46,135 nucleotides of DNA from Pseudomonas citri (GTDB lineage: Bacteria; Pseudomonadota; Gammaproteobacteria; Pseudomonadales; Pseudomonadaceae): assembly GCF_025336485.1 (NCBI RefSeq), contig NZ_JAODAB010000036.1, positions 1 through 46,135 of the forward strand, written 5' to 3'. The notes under the pieces are model-generated. The model saw only the letters and a program-made list of their open reading frames with translations. It did no database searches and was not told the origin of the DNA. Numbering within the stretch: position 1 is the stretch's first letter; each line of letters begins with the position of its first letter. The position numbers and the translations under genes were made by a program. Positions 28,936 to 37,320 of this stretch are shown one piece after another.

Positions 28936-29961
28936 ATGACTGAACAGCGCCCGATTGCGGTCCTGGGGGGAGGGAGTTTCGGCACCGCCGTGGCGAACCT
29001 GCTGGCCGAGAACGGCCACGCGGTACGCCAATGGATGCGTGACCCGGAGCAGGCCGAGGCCATCCGCGTCAACCGTGAGAACCCGCGTTATCTCAAAGGC
29101 ATCAAGGTCCGCCCGGAAGTGGAACCGGTGACGGACTTGCAAGCCACTTTGGAGGGCTGCGACCTGTTCTTCGTTGCCTTGCCGTCCAGCGCCTTGCGCG
29201 CGGTGCTGGCGCCTTTTGCCGAGCACTTGAGCGGCAAGCTGCTGGTAAGCCTGACCAAGGGCATCGAAGCCCAGACATTCAAGCTGATGAGCGAGATCCT
29301 CGAGGAAATCGCACCCAAGGCACGGATTGGGGTGATTTCCGGGCCGAACCTGGCCCGGGAAATCGCCGAGCATGCGCTGACCGCCACGGTGGTCGCCAGT
29401 GAAGACGAAGAACTCTGCCAACGGGTCCAGGCCGCGCTGCACGGCCGCACTTTCCGGGTCTATGCCAGCGCCGACCGTTTTGGCGTGGAACTGGGCGGGG
29501 CGCTGAAGAACGTCTACGCGATCATCGCCGGCATGGCCGTGGCGTTGGGCATGGGGGAGAACACCAAGAGCATGCTGATCACCCGGGCGCTGGCGGAAAT
29601 GACCCGTTTTGCCGTCAGCCAGGGCGCCAATCCGATGACGTTCCTCGGCCTGGCGGGCGTGGGCGACCTGATCGTTACCTGCTCCTCGCCCAAGAGCCGC
29701 AACTACCAGGTCGGTTTCGCCCTGGGCCAGGGCCTGAGCCTGGACGAGGCGGTGTCGCGCCTGGGCGAAGTGGCCGAAGGGGTCAACACCCTCAAAGTGC
29801 TCAAGGCCAAGTCCCAGGAGACCGGGGTGTACATGCCGCTGGTCGCCGGGTTGCACGCGATCCTGTTCGAAGGGCGCACGCTGGAGCAGGTGATCGAGCT
29901 GCTGATGCGTGGCGAACCGAAGACCGACGTCGATTTTATTTCCACCAGCGGCTTCAATTGA
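28936..29961 (+). CDS. gpsA: Glycerol-3-phosphate dehydrogenase [NAD(P)+]
   Basis: This enzyme reduces dihydroxyacetone phosphate to sn-glycerol 3-phosphate for phospholipid synthesis, in the cytosol. I take the ATG at 28936 (341 residues, MTEQRPIAVLGGG). The NAD fold GGGSFGTAVANLL, the SGPNLAREIA segment and the catalytic Lys191 in GGALKNVYAIIAGM are intact, as is Lys108 in LTKGIEAQ. The DUF4389 gene follows after 29 bp and sixA overlaps that, so the three are probably co-transcribed. Confidence 0.97.
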   Translation: MTEQRPIAVLGGGSFGTAVANLLAENGHAVRQWMRDPEQAEAIRVNRENPRYLKGIKVRPEVEPVTDLQATLEGCDLFFVALPSSALRAVLAPFAEHLSGKLLVSLTKGIEAQTFKLMSEILEEIAPKARIGVISGPNLAREIAEHALTATVVASEDEELCQRVQAALHGRTFRVYASADRFGVELGGALKNVYAIIAGMAVALGMGENTKSMLITRALAEMTRFAVSQGANPMTFLGLAGVGDLIVTCSSPKSRNYQVGFALGQGLSLDEAVSRLGEVAEGVNTLKVLKAKSQETGVYMPLVAGLHAILFEGRTLEQVIELLMRGEPKTDVDFISTSGFN

Positions 29962-29990
29962 AAACCGCTGATTGCAAGCAGGAGCAAGTC

Positions 29991-30338
29991 ATGAACGATC
30001 CGAAAGGACAACCCCAATACGAATCCATCCTGCTGCGGGTGCTGTGGATGGTGATCTATGTGCTGGTCTGGCAAGTGGCGCAGTTCATCCTGGGCGCCGC
30101 AGTGCTGGTGCAACTGATCTACCGGCTGATCTACGGCGCACCCAGTGCCAGCCTGATGAATTTCGGCGACAGCTTGAGCCAGTTCCTGGCACAGATCGGT
30201 CGTTTCGGCACGTTCCACAGTGACCAGAAACCCTGGCCGTTCGCTGATTGGCCGACCCCGCGCGCGCCTGAAGGCGAAGCCCCTCACGCCGTGGCGCCGG
30301 CACCGCATCCGGTCCGGGACGAGGAGCCGAAGCTATGA
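29991..30338 (+). CDS. DUF4389-type small membrane protein
   Basis: The 115-residue protein begins at the ATG at 29991, with AGGAGC upstream. A long hydrophobic stretch near 15-45 (LLRVLWMVIYVLVWQVAQFI) fits one or two membrane helices. The C-terminal third is Pro/Ala/His-rich and probably disordered. The pattern fits DUF4389, a family of unknown function. Its last 4 bp overlap the sixA start (ATGA). Confidence 0.8.
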   Translation: MNDPKGQPQYESILLRVLWMVIYVLVWQVAQFILGAAVLVQLIYRLIYGAPSASLMNFGDSLSQFLAQIGRFGTFHSDQKPWPFADWPTPRAPEGEAPHAVAPAPHPVRDEEPKL

Positions 30339-30778
30339 AACTGTGGGTATTGCGCCATGGTGAGGCCGAGCCTTACGGCGCGCGTCCTGATCCTGAGCGC
30401 AACCTGACCGTCAAGGGTCGTGCCGAAGTGCTGCACAGTGCCGCTCGGTTGATGGGCGAGCCGTTGCGCGCCATTTACGCCAGCCCCTATGTACGTGCCC
30501 AGCAAACCGCCCAACTGGTGCGCGAAGCCCTGGGTTTCGAACCGGAACTGATCACTGTCGACTGGCTCAAGCCCGAAACCCGGCCGCAACATGTCCTGGA
30601 ACACCTCAAGGACCACGACGATGTGCTGCTGGTCAGCCACAACCCGTTGGTGGGCAGCTTGTTGGGCTTTTTGCAACACGGCCACTTGCAGCAACCCGAA
30701 CAGGTGCAAACGGCGGGCCTGGCCGAACTGGAAGGCGACCTGCCGCTGGCCGGGGCGATGACGCTCAAGCCTGCGTAA
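30335..30778 (+). CDS. sixA: Phosphohistidine phosphatase SixA
   Basis: This 147-residue histidine-phosphatase-superfamily protein removes phosphate from phosphohistidine. In E. coli it acts on Hpt or PTS-type proteins. The catalytic His8 lies in WVLRHGEAEPYG; the second conserved Arg is in YASPYVRAQQTAQL and the second His in LLVSHNPLVG. The upstream gpsA and DUF4389 neighbours are coupled to it. The hybrid kinase unit, which would need an external Hpt partner, is divergently encoded next door. Confidence 0.9.
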   Translation: MKLWVLRHGEAEPYGARPDPERNLTVKGRAEVLHSAARLMGEPLRAIYASPYVRAQQTAQLVREALGFEPELITVDWLKPETRPQHVLEHLKDHDDVLLVSHNPLVGSLLGFLQHGHLQQPEQVQTAGLAELEGDLPLAGAMTLKPA

Positions 30779-30802
30779 ATCGGAAGCCGGTCAGGCTCAG
30801 CT

Positions 30803-30891
30803 TGTGAGAGCAGGGCTTGCCCGCGGTGGCCTCGATGCGCAATACCTGAACCACCGCGGCGTCCGTATCGCGGGCAAGCCTTGCTCCCACA
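30803..30891. repeat. REPIN (two inverted REP sequences)
   Basis: The left REP (30803-30828) and right REP (30866-30891) are near-complementary (TGTGAGAGCAGGGCTTGCCCGC versus GCGGGCAAGCCTTGCTCCCACA). A further CCGCGGTGG/CCACCGCGG pair inside extends the hairpin. The element fills most of the 160-bp gap after sixA. Confidence 0.85.
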
Positions 30892-30938
30892 GGGCGGTGC
30901 AGGATTGAATGCAAAAAAATCACACAGGAAGGGCAACG

Positions 30939-31382
30939 ATGAGTCTGTGGCGTACCACTCCCAACATCGAGCAATTGAACGCTGCCGGTAAGAACACCAT
31001 CAGCGAGGTGCTGGACATTCGTTTCGAGTCGTTCGACGACGAATCCCTGACGGCCAGCATGGTGGTCGATCATCGAACCCACCAGCCGTTCGGCTTGTTG
31101 CACGGGGGGGCTTCGGTGGTGTTGGCCGAAACGGTCGGTTCCATGGCTGCCTACCTGTGCGTAGACCCCAGCAAGTTCTATTGCGTGGGCCTGGAGATCA
31201 ACGCCAACCACTTGCGCGGCGTGCGCAGCGGACGGGTAACGGCCACGGCCCGGATGGTTCACCTGGGCCGTACCACCCAGGTCTGGGACATCCGCCTGGT
31301 CAATGACGAGGGCAAGCTCAACTGTGTCTCGCGCCTGACCATGGCGGTGGTGCCGCTGGGCGAGCAACCGCCGGCGCGTTGA
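30939..31382 (+). CDS. Hotdog thioesterase (MenI/YdiI-type)
   Basis: The 147-residue protein begins at the ATG at 30939 with AGGAAGGG as ribosome site. The motif PFGLLHGGASVVLAETVGS, with the catalytic Glu in AET, is that of YdiI/EntH-type aromatic acyl-CoA or acyl-CoA thioesterases. The P. aeruginosa homologue PA1618 is a characterised hotdog fold. The physiological substrate is not evident. The gene is preceded by a REPIN and followed by two alpha/beta hydrolases. Confidence 0.9.
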   Translation: MSLWRTTPNIEQLNAAGKNTISEVLDIRFESFDDESLTASMVVDHRTHQPFGLLHGGASVVLAETVGSMAAYLCVDPSKFYCVGLEINANHLRGVRSGRVTATARMVHLGRTTQVWDIRLVNDEGKLNCVSRLTMAVVPLGEQPPAR

Positions 31383-31503
31383 ACGCGATCCCCTGCGCCC
31401 CATAGCCCAAGCGCGACTGTCATCATTGCTGTCAGTTACGGTCATTGCCGTGCCCTTGGGTTGTGCGGACAATCGGTGGCAGTTCCCCAATGGATCGGCT
31501 GTC

Positions 31504-32298
31504 ATGTCACAACAGATATTCTTCGCCCACGCCAATGGCTTTCCTTCGGCCACCTACGGCAAGCTGTTCGCCGCGCTGGCGCCGCAATACCAGGTCGCGC
31601 ACCTGGCGTTGCATGGTCATGACCCGCGTTTCCCGGTGGACGATAACTGGCACAACCTGGTGGATGAACTCATCCATCACCTGGAGCAGCAACCGGAACC
31701 GGTGTGGGGTGTGGGGCATTCGTTTGGCGGCGTCTTGCATCTGCACGCCGCGTTACGTTGCCCACAGCTTTATCGCGGTGTGGTCATGCTCGATTCGCCC
31801 GTGCTGACCCGCACCGATCGGTGGGTGATCCTGGCCGCGAAGCGCTTGGGCTTCATCGACCGCTTGACCCCGGCCGGGCGGACCCTGGGGCGACGGGAAG
31901 AGTTCTCTGACCTGGCATCGGCGCGACAATACTTCGCTGGCAAGACGCTGTTCCGTGGTTTTGACCCGGAATGCTTCGACGCCTACCTGCAACACGGCCT
32001 CCAACCGGTGGGCGAGCGCCTGCGGCTGCGTTTCGACCCCGCCACGGAAATCAGCATCTACCGTGGCGTGCCGCACACCAGCCCCGGGCAGGCCAGTCAG
32101 CTCAAGGTGCCGCTGGCGGTGGTGCGGGGCCGACAGAGTCGTGTGGTGATGCGTCATCATGCGCGTTGGGTGAGGCGCATGCCCCATGGCGAATCGTTGA
32201 GCGTGCCCGGTGGCCACATGTTTCCCCTCGAACATCCCCAGGACACGGCCCTGTTGCTCAAGAATCTGTTGCAACGCTGGGAAGGAGGTTGCCCATGA
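31504..32298 (+). CDS. Alpha/beta hydrolase (first of pair)
   Basis: The 264-residue protein starts at the ATG at 31504 (MSQQIFFAHANGFPSATY). The HANGFP oxyanion region and the nucleophile elbow GVGHSFGG (Ser73) are clear, and the catalytic His is in VPGGHMFPLEHP. The substrate is unknown. It overlaps the next hydrolase by 4 bp, and the two share the fold but little sequence, so this is a coupled pair rather than a recent tandem copy. Confidence 0.88.
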   Translation: MSQQIFFAHANGFPSATYGKLFAALAPQYQVAHLALHGHDPRFPVDDNWHNLVDELIHHLEQQPEPVWGVGHSFGGVLHLHAALRCPQLYRGVVMLDSPVLTRTDRWVILAAKRLGFIDRLTPAGRTLGRREEFSDLASARQYFAGKTLFRGFDPECFDAYLQHGLQPVGERLRLRFDPATEISIYRGVPHTSPGQASQLKVPLAVVRGRQSRVVMRHHARWVRRMPHGESLSVPGGHMFPLEHPQDTALLLKNLLQRWEGGCP

Positions 32299-33146
32299 GT
32301 GGGGTTGAAGAGGTCCGTCTGAGCTTGCCCCACATCGAACTGGCCGCGCACCTGTTCGGGCCGGAAGACGGTCGTCCGCTGATTGCCCTGCATGGCTGGC
32401 TGGACAACGCCAACAGCTTCGCCCGCCTGGCACCCCGGCTGGAGGGGGTACGGGTCATTGCCCTGGACATGGCTGGCCACGGCCATTCCGGGCATCGGCC
32501 GATCGGTGCCGGCTACGCCCTCTGGGATTACGCCCACGACGTCCTGCAAGTGGCCGAGCAACTGGGTCTGAAGCGTTTCGCCCTGTTGGGGCATTCCATG
32601 GGGGCCATTGTGTCGCTGGTGCTCGCCGGCTCGTTGCCGGAGCGAATCACTCACCTGGGATTGATCGACGGGGTTATTCCGCCTACCGCCAAAGGCGAAA
32701 ATTCCGCGGAACGCATGGGCATGGCCCTACAGGCGCAGTTGGATCTCCAGCAAAAGCGCAAACCGGTCTACAAAACCCTCGACCGGGCCATCGAAGCCCG
32801 CATGAAAGGGTTGGTGGCGGTCAGCCGCGAGGCGGCGGAACTGTTGGCCCAGCGAGGGCTGATGCCGGTGCCGGGCGGCTACACCTGGCGGACCGACAAC
32901 CGCTTGACCTTGCCCTCGCCACTGCGCCTGACCGAGGAACAGGCCATGGCCTTCGTGATGCGGGTCGGTTGTCCTGCGCACCTGGTGGTGGCGGCCGACG
33001 GCATGCTGGCCCAGCACCCACAATTGCTGGAGCGTCTACCCTTCAGTCATGAACAGTTGCCCGGCGGCCATCATTTGCACCTGAACGACGAAGCGGGTGC
33101 GGCGCTTGTAGCAGACTGTTTCAATCGGTTCTTCAGCGTTTCTTGA
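32295..33146 (+). CDS. Alpha/beta hydrolase (second of pair)
   Basis: The 283-residue protein starts inside the ATGA overlap, with GGAGG 6 bases upstream. It has the oxyanion motif ALHGWLDNANSF, the nucleophile elbow LLGHSMGA (Ser101), the strand DMAGHGHSGHR and the catalytic His in PGGHHLHLND. This is typical of MhpC/BioH-like hydrolases. The pair of hydrolases plus a thioesterase upstream suggests acyl- or ester-substrate turnover, but this is inference. Confidence 0.88.
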   Translation: MSGVEEVRLSLPHIELAAHLFGPEDGRPLIALHGWLDNANSFARLAPRLEGVRVIALDMAGHGHSGHRPIGAGYALWDYAHDVLQVAEQLGLKRFALLGHSMGAIVSLVLAGSLPERITHLGLIDGVIPPTAKGENSAERMGMALQAQLDLQQKRKPVYKTLDRAIEARMKGLVAVSREAAELLAQRGLMPVPGGYTWRTDNRLTLPSPLRLTEEQAMAFVMRVGCPAHLVVAADGMLAQHPQLLERLPFSHEQLPGGHHLHLNDEAGAALVADCFNRFFSVS

Positions 33147-33275
33147 CTTGCACCGGGCAACTGTCGAGGCTGGGCGGGTTGAAAGGGAGACAACCATGAC
33201 AGATCTCTGTTTACCCGCCTCGTGGCGCCCGGGCGATGCCCGTGGCCTCCAGTCAGCCCAGGCCAAGCCCATCCG

Positions 33276-34094
33276 ATGAAATTATCCGTTCGCGTATCCG
33301 CCCTTTTGGTGCTGGCGTGCCTGGGCCCGGTTTCGTTCGCCGACGATGTGCCCGGCAGTCACGACCTGGAGCGCGTGCCGCGCATGCCCGACGCTCAGAT
33401 CGTCGACTACCGGCAGGCCAGCGACCTGGAACGCGTCTACCCGCTGGGTTCGATCCGCAAGATCAGCGGCCAGTTGCGCTTCGACGGCCAGGTCGACAGC
33501 CGTGGCAACGTCACGTCGGTGACCTACGAACTGCCGCCGGAACACACCGCCACCCAGGCGTTTACCGCCGCTCGCGAAGCGCTGCAGAAGCAGGACGCCG
33601 AATTGCTGTTCTGGTGCCAGGCCCGTGACTGCGGCGAGAGCAGCCTGTGGGCCAATGACGTCTTCGGCAATGCCAAGCTCTATGGCGCCGACAACGGCCA
33701 GGCCTACCTGCTGCTACGCCTGGCACCACCGGCGGACAACACGCTGATTGCGCTGTATGGCATCACACGCGGTAACCGCAAGGCTTACCTGCACGTCGAA
33801 CAGTTCGAGGCGAATGCTCCGTTGGGGGTTCTGCTACCGACATCGGCCACGCTGTTGCGCCAGCTCAAGGACACCGGGGTGCTGGACATGCCCCGTCTTG
33901 TCGGTGAGCCGGACGACAGCTGGTTGCGTCTGTTGTCCAGGGCGCTGAACCTGGACACGGGCCTGCGGGTCAGTATCGCCGGCCCCAAGGCTGAAGACTG
34001 GCGCCAGGCATTGATTGACCAGGGTGTCCGGGCAGCGCGCATGGAGACTGCCGACGACGATACGGTGGGCCTGCACCTGGAGTTGCTGCGCTAA
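33276..34094 (+). CDS. Periplasmic DUF4892 family protein
   Basis: The 272-residue protein has a Sec signal peptide (KLSVRVSALLVLACLGPVSFA, cleavage before DDVPG). The mature part has DLERVPRMPDAQIVDYR and a Cys pair in WCQARDCGESSLWANDVFG that could form a disulfide in the periplasm. The layout fits DUF4892. Function is unknown. The AI-2E-type permease follows after 53 bp, probably in the same transcript. Confidence 0.8.
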   Translation: MKLSVRVSALLVLACLGPVSFADDVPGSHDLERVPRMPDAQIVDYRQASDLERVYPLGSIRKISGQLRFDGQVDSRGNVTSVTYELPPEHTATQAFTAAREALQKQDAELLFWCQARDCGESSLWANDVFGNAKLYGADNGQAYLLLRLAPPADNTLIALYGITRGNRKAYLHVEQFEANAPLGVLLPTSATLLRQLKDTGVLDMPRLVGEPDDSWLRLLSRALNLDTGLRVSIAGPKAEDWRQALIDQGVRAARMETADDDTVGLHLELLR

Positions 34095-34147
34095 TCCGCT
34101 GCGGGCGCGATGCCGTTGCCCGGGCCTGACTTTTTTCGAGACTTTAT

Positions 34148-35185
34148 ATGCTCAATAACGATCGGCTGTTGGTGCAGATCCTGCTTCTGGTGTTGTTCGG
34201 CGCCAGCCTCTGGGTGATGGCGCCGTTCTGGTCAGCGTTGTTCTGGGGCGCCGTGCTGGCGTTTGCCAGTTGGCCGCTGATGCGCTTGCTGACCCGCTGG
34301 GTCAATGGTCGCGAATCCCTGGCGGCGGGTTTGCTGACCGTGGGCTGGATGCTGCTGGTGGCGGTGCCGCTGGTGTGGCTGGGCCTCAACCTGGCCGATC
34401 ATGTGCGCGATGCCACCGCGTTCATCCGCGATGTGCAGGTCGATGGGCTGCCCGATGCACCCGCCTGGTTGGGCGGCGTGCCACTGGTAGGAGGGCGGCT
34501 GGTGGCCATCTGGAACAGCATCGACCAACAGGGGGCGGCAATGATGGTGTCCATCAAGCCCTACCTGGGACAGGTCGGCAATTGGCTGCTGGCGCGCAGC
34601 AAGCAGATTGGCGGCGGTATGCTCGAGTTGACCCTGAGCATTGTCTTCGTGTTCTTTTTCTACCGCGACGGACCGCGTCTGGCGGTGTTCGTCCACGGCT
34701 TGCTGGAGCGCCTGATCGGTGACCGTGCCGGTTACTACATCGAGCTGGTGGCCGGCACGGTGCAGCGGGTGGTCAACGGCGTGATCGGCACCGCGGCGGC
34801 CCAGGCCTTGCTGGCGCTGATCGGCTTCTTGATCGCCGGCGTGCCGGGGGCGCTGGTGCTGGGGATCGTCACTTTCCTGCTCAGCCTGATCCCCATGGGG
34901 CCGCCGCTGGTCTGGATCCCTGCCACGGCCTGGCTGGCATGGAAAGGCGAGTACGGGATGGCGGTATTCCTTGGCATCTGGGGCACCTTCATCATCAGTG
35001 GCGTGGACAACGTGCTCAAGCCCTACCTGATCAGCCGGGGCGGAAACCTGCCCCTGGTGATCGTGTTGCTCGGGGTCTTCGGTGGGCTGATCGCCTTTGG
35101 TTTCATCGGCCTCTTCATCGGCCCGACGCTGCTGGCGGTGGCGTATAGCCTGTTGACGGATTGGAGCAAGAGCCAGGCGCGCTAG
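34148..35185 (+). CDS. AI-2E family transporter (PerM/YdiK-type)
   Basis: The 345-residue inner-membrane protein has about eight hydrophobic segments, with the family pattern near the C-terminus (GPPLVWIPATAWLAWKG, NVLKPYLISRGGNLPLVIV and the final FIGPTLLAVAYSLL). Family names refer to autoinducer-2 export, but many members do other things, for example Na+/H+ antiport or general efflux. No LuxS-type genes are in the window, so a role in AI-2 is not supported. Confidence 0.85.
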   Translation: MLNNDRLLVQILLLVLFGASLWVMAPFWSALFWGAVLAFASWPLMRLLTRWVNGRESLAAGLLTVGWMLLVAVPLVWLGLNLADHVRDATAFIRDVQVDGLPDAPAWLGGVPLVGGRLVAIWNSIDQQGAAMMVSIKPYLGQVGNWLLARSKQIGGGMLELTLSIVFVFFFYRDGPRLAVFVHGLLERLIGDRAGYYIELVAGTVQRVVNGVIGTAAAQALLALIGFLIAGVPGALVLGIVTFLLSLIPMGPPLVWIPATAWLAWKGEYGMAVFLGIWGTFIISGVDNVLKPYLISRGGNLPLVIVLLGVFGGLIAFGFIGLFIGPTLLAVAYSLLTDWSKSQAR

Positions 35186-35217
35186 CTGCGTGTCGGGCAC
35201 CTGTGGTGAGAGCTTGC

Positions 35218-35247
35218 TGTGGCGAGGGGATAAATCCCCTCGCCACA
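35218..35247. repeat. REP-like palindrome with 14-bp stem
   Basis: A perfect 14-bp stem (35218-35231 with 35234-35247) built from TGTGGCGAGGGGAT is preceded by GTGGTGAGAGCTTGC, which is REP wording. It lies between the converging permease and EF-hand genes and may also terminate both. Confidence 0.75.
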
Positions 35248-35277
35248 AGTGAGTTTCAATCCAGGCTTAGCGGTGAA

Positions 35278-36126
35278 TCAAGTCGCCACGTTCAGGTGTT
35301 TCCCCACGCTGGCGACGTTATCCAACGAGTACTGCCGGCTGAGGTTGGCGATCATTCGGTTCAGCACTTCGCTGGCATTGGTCTGCCCGGTGGCGCTGTC
35401 GCCGTTGCGGCTGGCCTGCAAGGCGTTGGTCAGTTCCTCGCTGCTGACTTCGCCGCTGCTGTCGCGGTCGAGTGCTTCCATCAGCATCGCGCTGGTGTCG
35501 GTGCTCGTGGACGTGCTGTCGCTGGCCTGCAAGGCACTGGTCAGTTCGCTGGCCGTGACGCTGCCGTCGCCGTCGGTGTCGAGTTGGCTGAACAGTTCCT
35601 CGCTGGTGGCCTGTTGCGGCGGTGGAGGGGGCGGCGGCGTGAGGCTGGCCGTGAGTTCGTCAAGGCTGACGGTACCGTCTTCGTTCTTGTCCAGGGCCGA
35701 GAACACCTGCTGGCTGTCGACGCTGCTGTCGGTGCTGGCCAGGCCGTTGCTCAGTTCATCGCTGCTGATGACACCGTCGCCGTCGGCGTCCAAGGCACTG
35801 AGCAGTGCGTCGGCCAGTTCGGTCCCGGGTGCCTGGCCGCCGGGTGGAGGGGGCGGTGGCGCCATCGCGGCCATTTCGTCGCTGCTCAAGTCACCGCTGC
35901 TGTCACTGTCCAGGTCGGTGAAGTTTTCGCTCAGGCTGACCAGGATGCCATCGTCGCTTTTCTGCGAAAGGGCACTGCTCAGTTCGTCCTGGTTGACCGA
36001 GCCGTCGCCGTCGGTGTCGAGCTTGTCGAGCAATGCCTGTTGGAACTGCTGGTGGCGGGTATTGCTGGTCGCGGTACTGCTGCTGAGGCTGGTATAGGTC
36101 GAATAACTGCTGACGCTACCAATCAT
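35278..36126 (-). CDS. Six-EF-hand protein, XopAW-like
   Basis: The 282-residue protein has no Sec signal. Its first 23 residues are Ser/Thr-rich (IGSVSSYSTYTSLSSSTAT). Six 12-residue EF-hand loops are visible, starting at Asp37, Asp73, Asp113, Asp146, Asp183 and Asp220 (for example DTDGDGSVNQDE and DADGDGVISSDE). Loops 2, 4 and 6 are less canonical. Two proline tracts (about 90-95 and 164-170) separate the loops into three pairs. The DNA shows internal repeats, so it grew by duplication. It resembles the XopAW family, named after a Xanthomonas type III effector, but no secretion system is in the window. It probably binds Ca2+. Confidence 0.85.
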   Translation of the reverse strand: MIGSVSSYSTYTSLSSSTATSNTRHQQFQQALLDKLDTDGDGSVNQDELSSALSQKSDDGILVSLSENFTDLDSDSSGDLSSDEMAAMAPPPPPPGGQAPGTELADALLSALDADGDGVISSDELSNGLASTDSSVDSQQVFSALDKNEDGTVSLDELTASLTPPPPPPPQQATSEELFSQLDTDGDGSVTASELTSALQASDSTSTSTDTSAMLMEALDRDSSGEVSSEELTNALQASRNGDSATGQTNASEVLNRMIANLSRQYSLDNVASVGKHLNVAT

Positions 36127-36149
36127 GGAGGCTCTCCTTGGGATGGAAT

Positions 36150-36169
36150 AGCCGGTGGGTGCACCGGCT
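36150..36169. other. Hairpin upstream of the EF-hand gene
   Basis: AGCCGGTG and CACCGGCT form an 8-bp stem around a 4-nt loop between the kinase stop and the EF-hand gene start (same strand). No T-run follows on the minus strand, so co-transcription with the kinase is not excluded. A degenerate REP-like half (36238-36262) lies nearby. Confidence 0.45.
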
Positions 36170-36273
36170 TATGCAGCGTCGGTGGGGCAGTTGTCGTGGG
36201 TGTGTGGGCTTTGTACCGAGAGAAATACACACTCCCCGGGCAACCCCGGCTCCCACAGGGAGGGGGAGGTGGT

Positions 36274-37320
36274 TTAGAGACGAGGCAAACGGATCACTGC
36301 CGTCAACCCACCCCCCGGTGTCTCTTCCAGGGTCAATTGTCCGTCCAGGCGTTCAGCGGCCTCGCGGGCAATGGTCATGCCGAGGCCGACACCACCGGAG
36401 TTGCGGTTGCGCGAGCCTTCGAGGCGGTAGAAGGGTTCGAACACCGCTTCGCGTTTGTCCGCCGCGATACCGGGGCCGTGGTCGATGACCCGGATCAGGA
36501 CCTCATGGTCCAGGTCCTGCAGGACAATCGAGGCATGCCCTGCGTAGCGCAGGGCATTGTCCATGAGGTTGTTGATGCATGAGCGCAACGCCATCGGCTG
36601 CACCTGCAGCGGCGCGCAGCAACCGCTGGCCTGTACGTCGGCGCCGTGATCCTGGGCGTTTTCACACAACGATTCCACCAATGCTTGCACGTCCATCCAT
36701 TGCAGCGCCTCGCTGGTGCGTTGTTCGTGCAAGTAGGTGAGGGTGGCGTCGAGCATGCCGATCATGTCGTCCAGGTCTTGGCGCATCTGGCCTTGCAGTT
36801 TGGTGTCATCGATCTGTTCCAGGCGCAGCTTGAGCCGTGATAGTGGTGTGCGCAGGTCGTGGGACACTGCGCCGAGCATGCGTGAACGTTGCTGCACCTG
36901 CTCGCGGATGCGCTGTTGCATCAGGTTGAAAGTATGCGCAGCCTGCCGCGCTTCCCGAGGACCGCTTTCATCCAGCGGCGCACTGTCGAGGTTCTCGCTC
37001 AGGCGCTCGGCGGCCTCGCTCAGGCGCTGGATCGGTCGGGTCAGCAGTTTGGCGCCGTACCAGGCGGCGACGATCAGGCACACGAACTGAAACGTCAGCG
37101 GCACCACCGGACCGCCAAACCAGGGGCGTGGGCGATGTTCGGGGGGCGGACCAAAGGGTGGGGGGCCTTGGTCGTGCCCGGAAAATTGCGGAGGGGGCCC
37201 GGGCGGTGGCGGCTGGTCGTAATGGATAAACCAGGCAAAGGCCAGCAGGTGCGCCAGGACGATCGCCAGCAGCAGCACGCCAAACAGGCGGCCGAACAGG
37301 GAGTCGAGGCGCAATCGCAT
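36274..37320 (-). CDS. Sensor histidine kinase (EnvZ-like)
   Basis: The 348-residue kinase starts at the ATG at 37320, whose A is also the last base of the response-regulator stop (TGATG). Membrane helices at about 12-32 and 72-92 enclose a very short periplasmic loop (about 34-71) that is almost all Pro, Gly and His (DQPPPPGPPPQFSGHD, then GPPPFGPPPEHRPRPW). HAMP follows, then HisKA with His154 (AVSHDLRTPLSRL) and a complete ATPase domain with NNLMDNALRYA, DHGPGI and GGVGLGMTIA. The signal is unknown; the loop is too short for a folded sensor domain. Confidence 0.92.
   Translation of the reverse strand: MRLRLDSLFGRLFGVLLLAIVLAHLLAFAWFIHYDQPPPPGPPPQFSGHDQGPPPFGPPPEHRPRPWFGGPVVPLTFQFVCLIVAAWYGAKLLTRPIQRLSEAAERLSENLDSAPLDESGPREARQAAHTFNLMQQRIREQVQQRSRMLGAVSHDLRTPLSRLKLRLEQIDDTKLQGQMRQDLDDMIGMLDATLTYLHEQRTSEALQWMDVQALVESLCENAQDHGADVQASGCCAPLQVQPMALRSCINNLMDNALRYAGHASIVLQDLDHEVLIRVIDHGPGIAADKREAVFEPFYRLEGSRNRNSGGVGLGMTIAREAAERLDGQLTLEETPGGGLTAVIRLPRL

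Noticed and set aside
28846..29856. Minus-strand frame opposite gpsA
   Set aside because: It lacks domain similarity and is the expected shadow of a GC-rich gene.
34148..35185. Autoinducer-2 export role from the family name
   Set aside because: Only the general permease family can be supported; the window has no AI-2 genes, and many members have other roles.
35278..36126. Repeated words in the EF-hand gene considered as a CRISPR-like or tandem-repeat array
   Set aside because: The repeat spacing follows the EF-hand loops and stays in frame; they are protein repeats, not an array with spacers.
35161..36582. Plus-strand frame of about 470 codons across the EF-hand gene
   Set aside because: It reads through the REP-like palindrome and the repeated EF-hand DNA; the repeats make an artificial Ala/Val/Gly-rich frame. 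The minus-strand product has six recognisable EF-hand loops.
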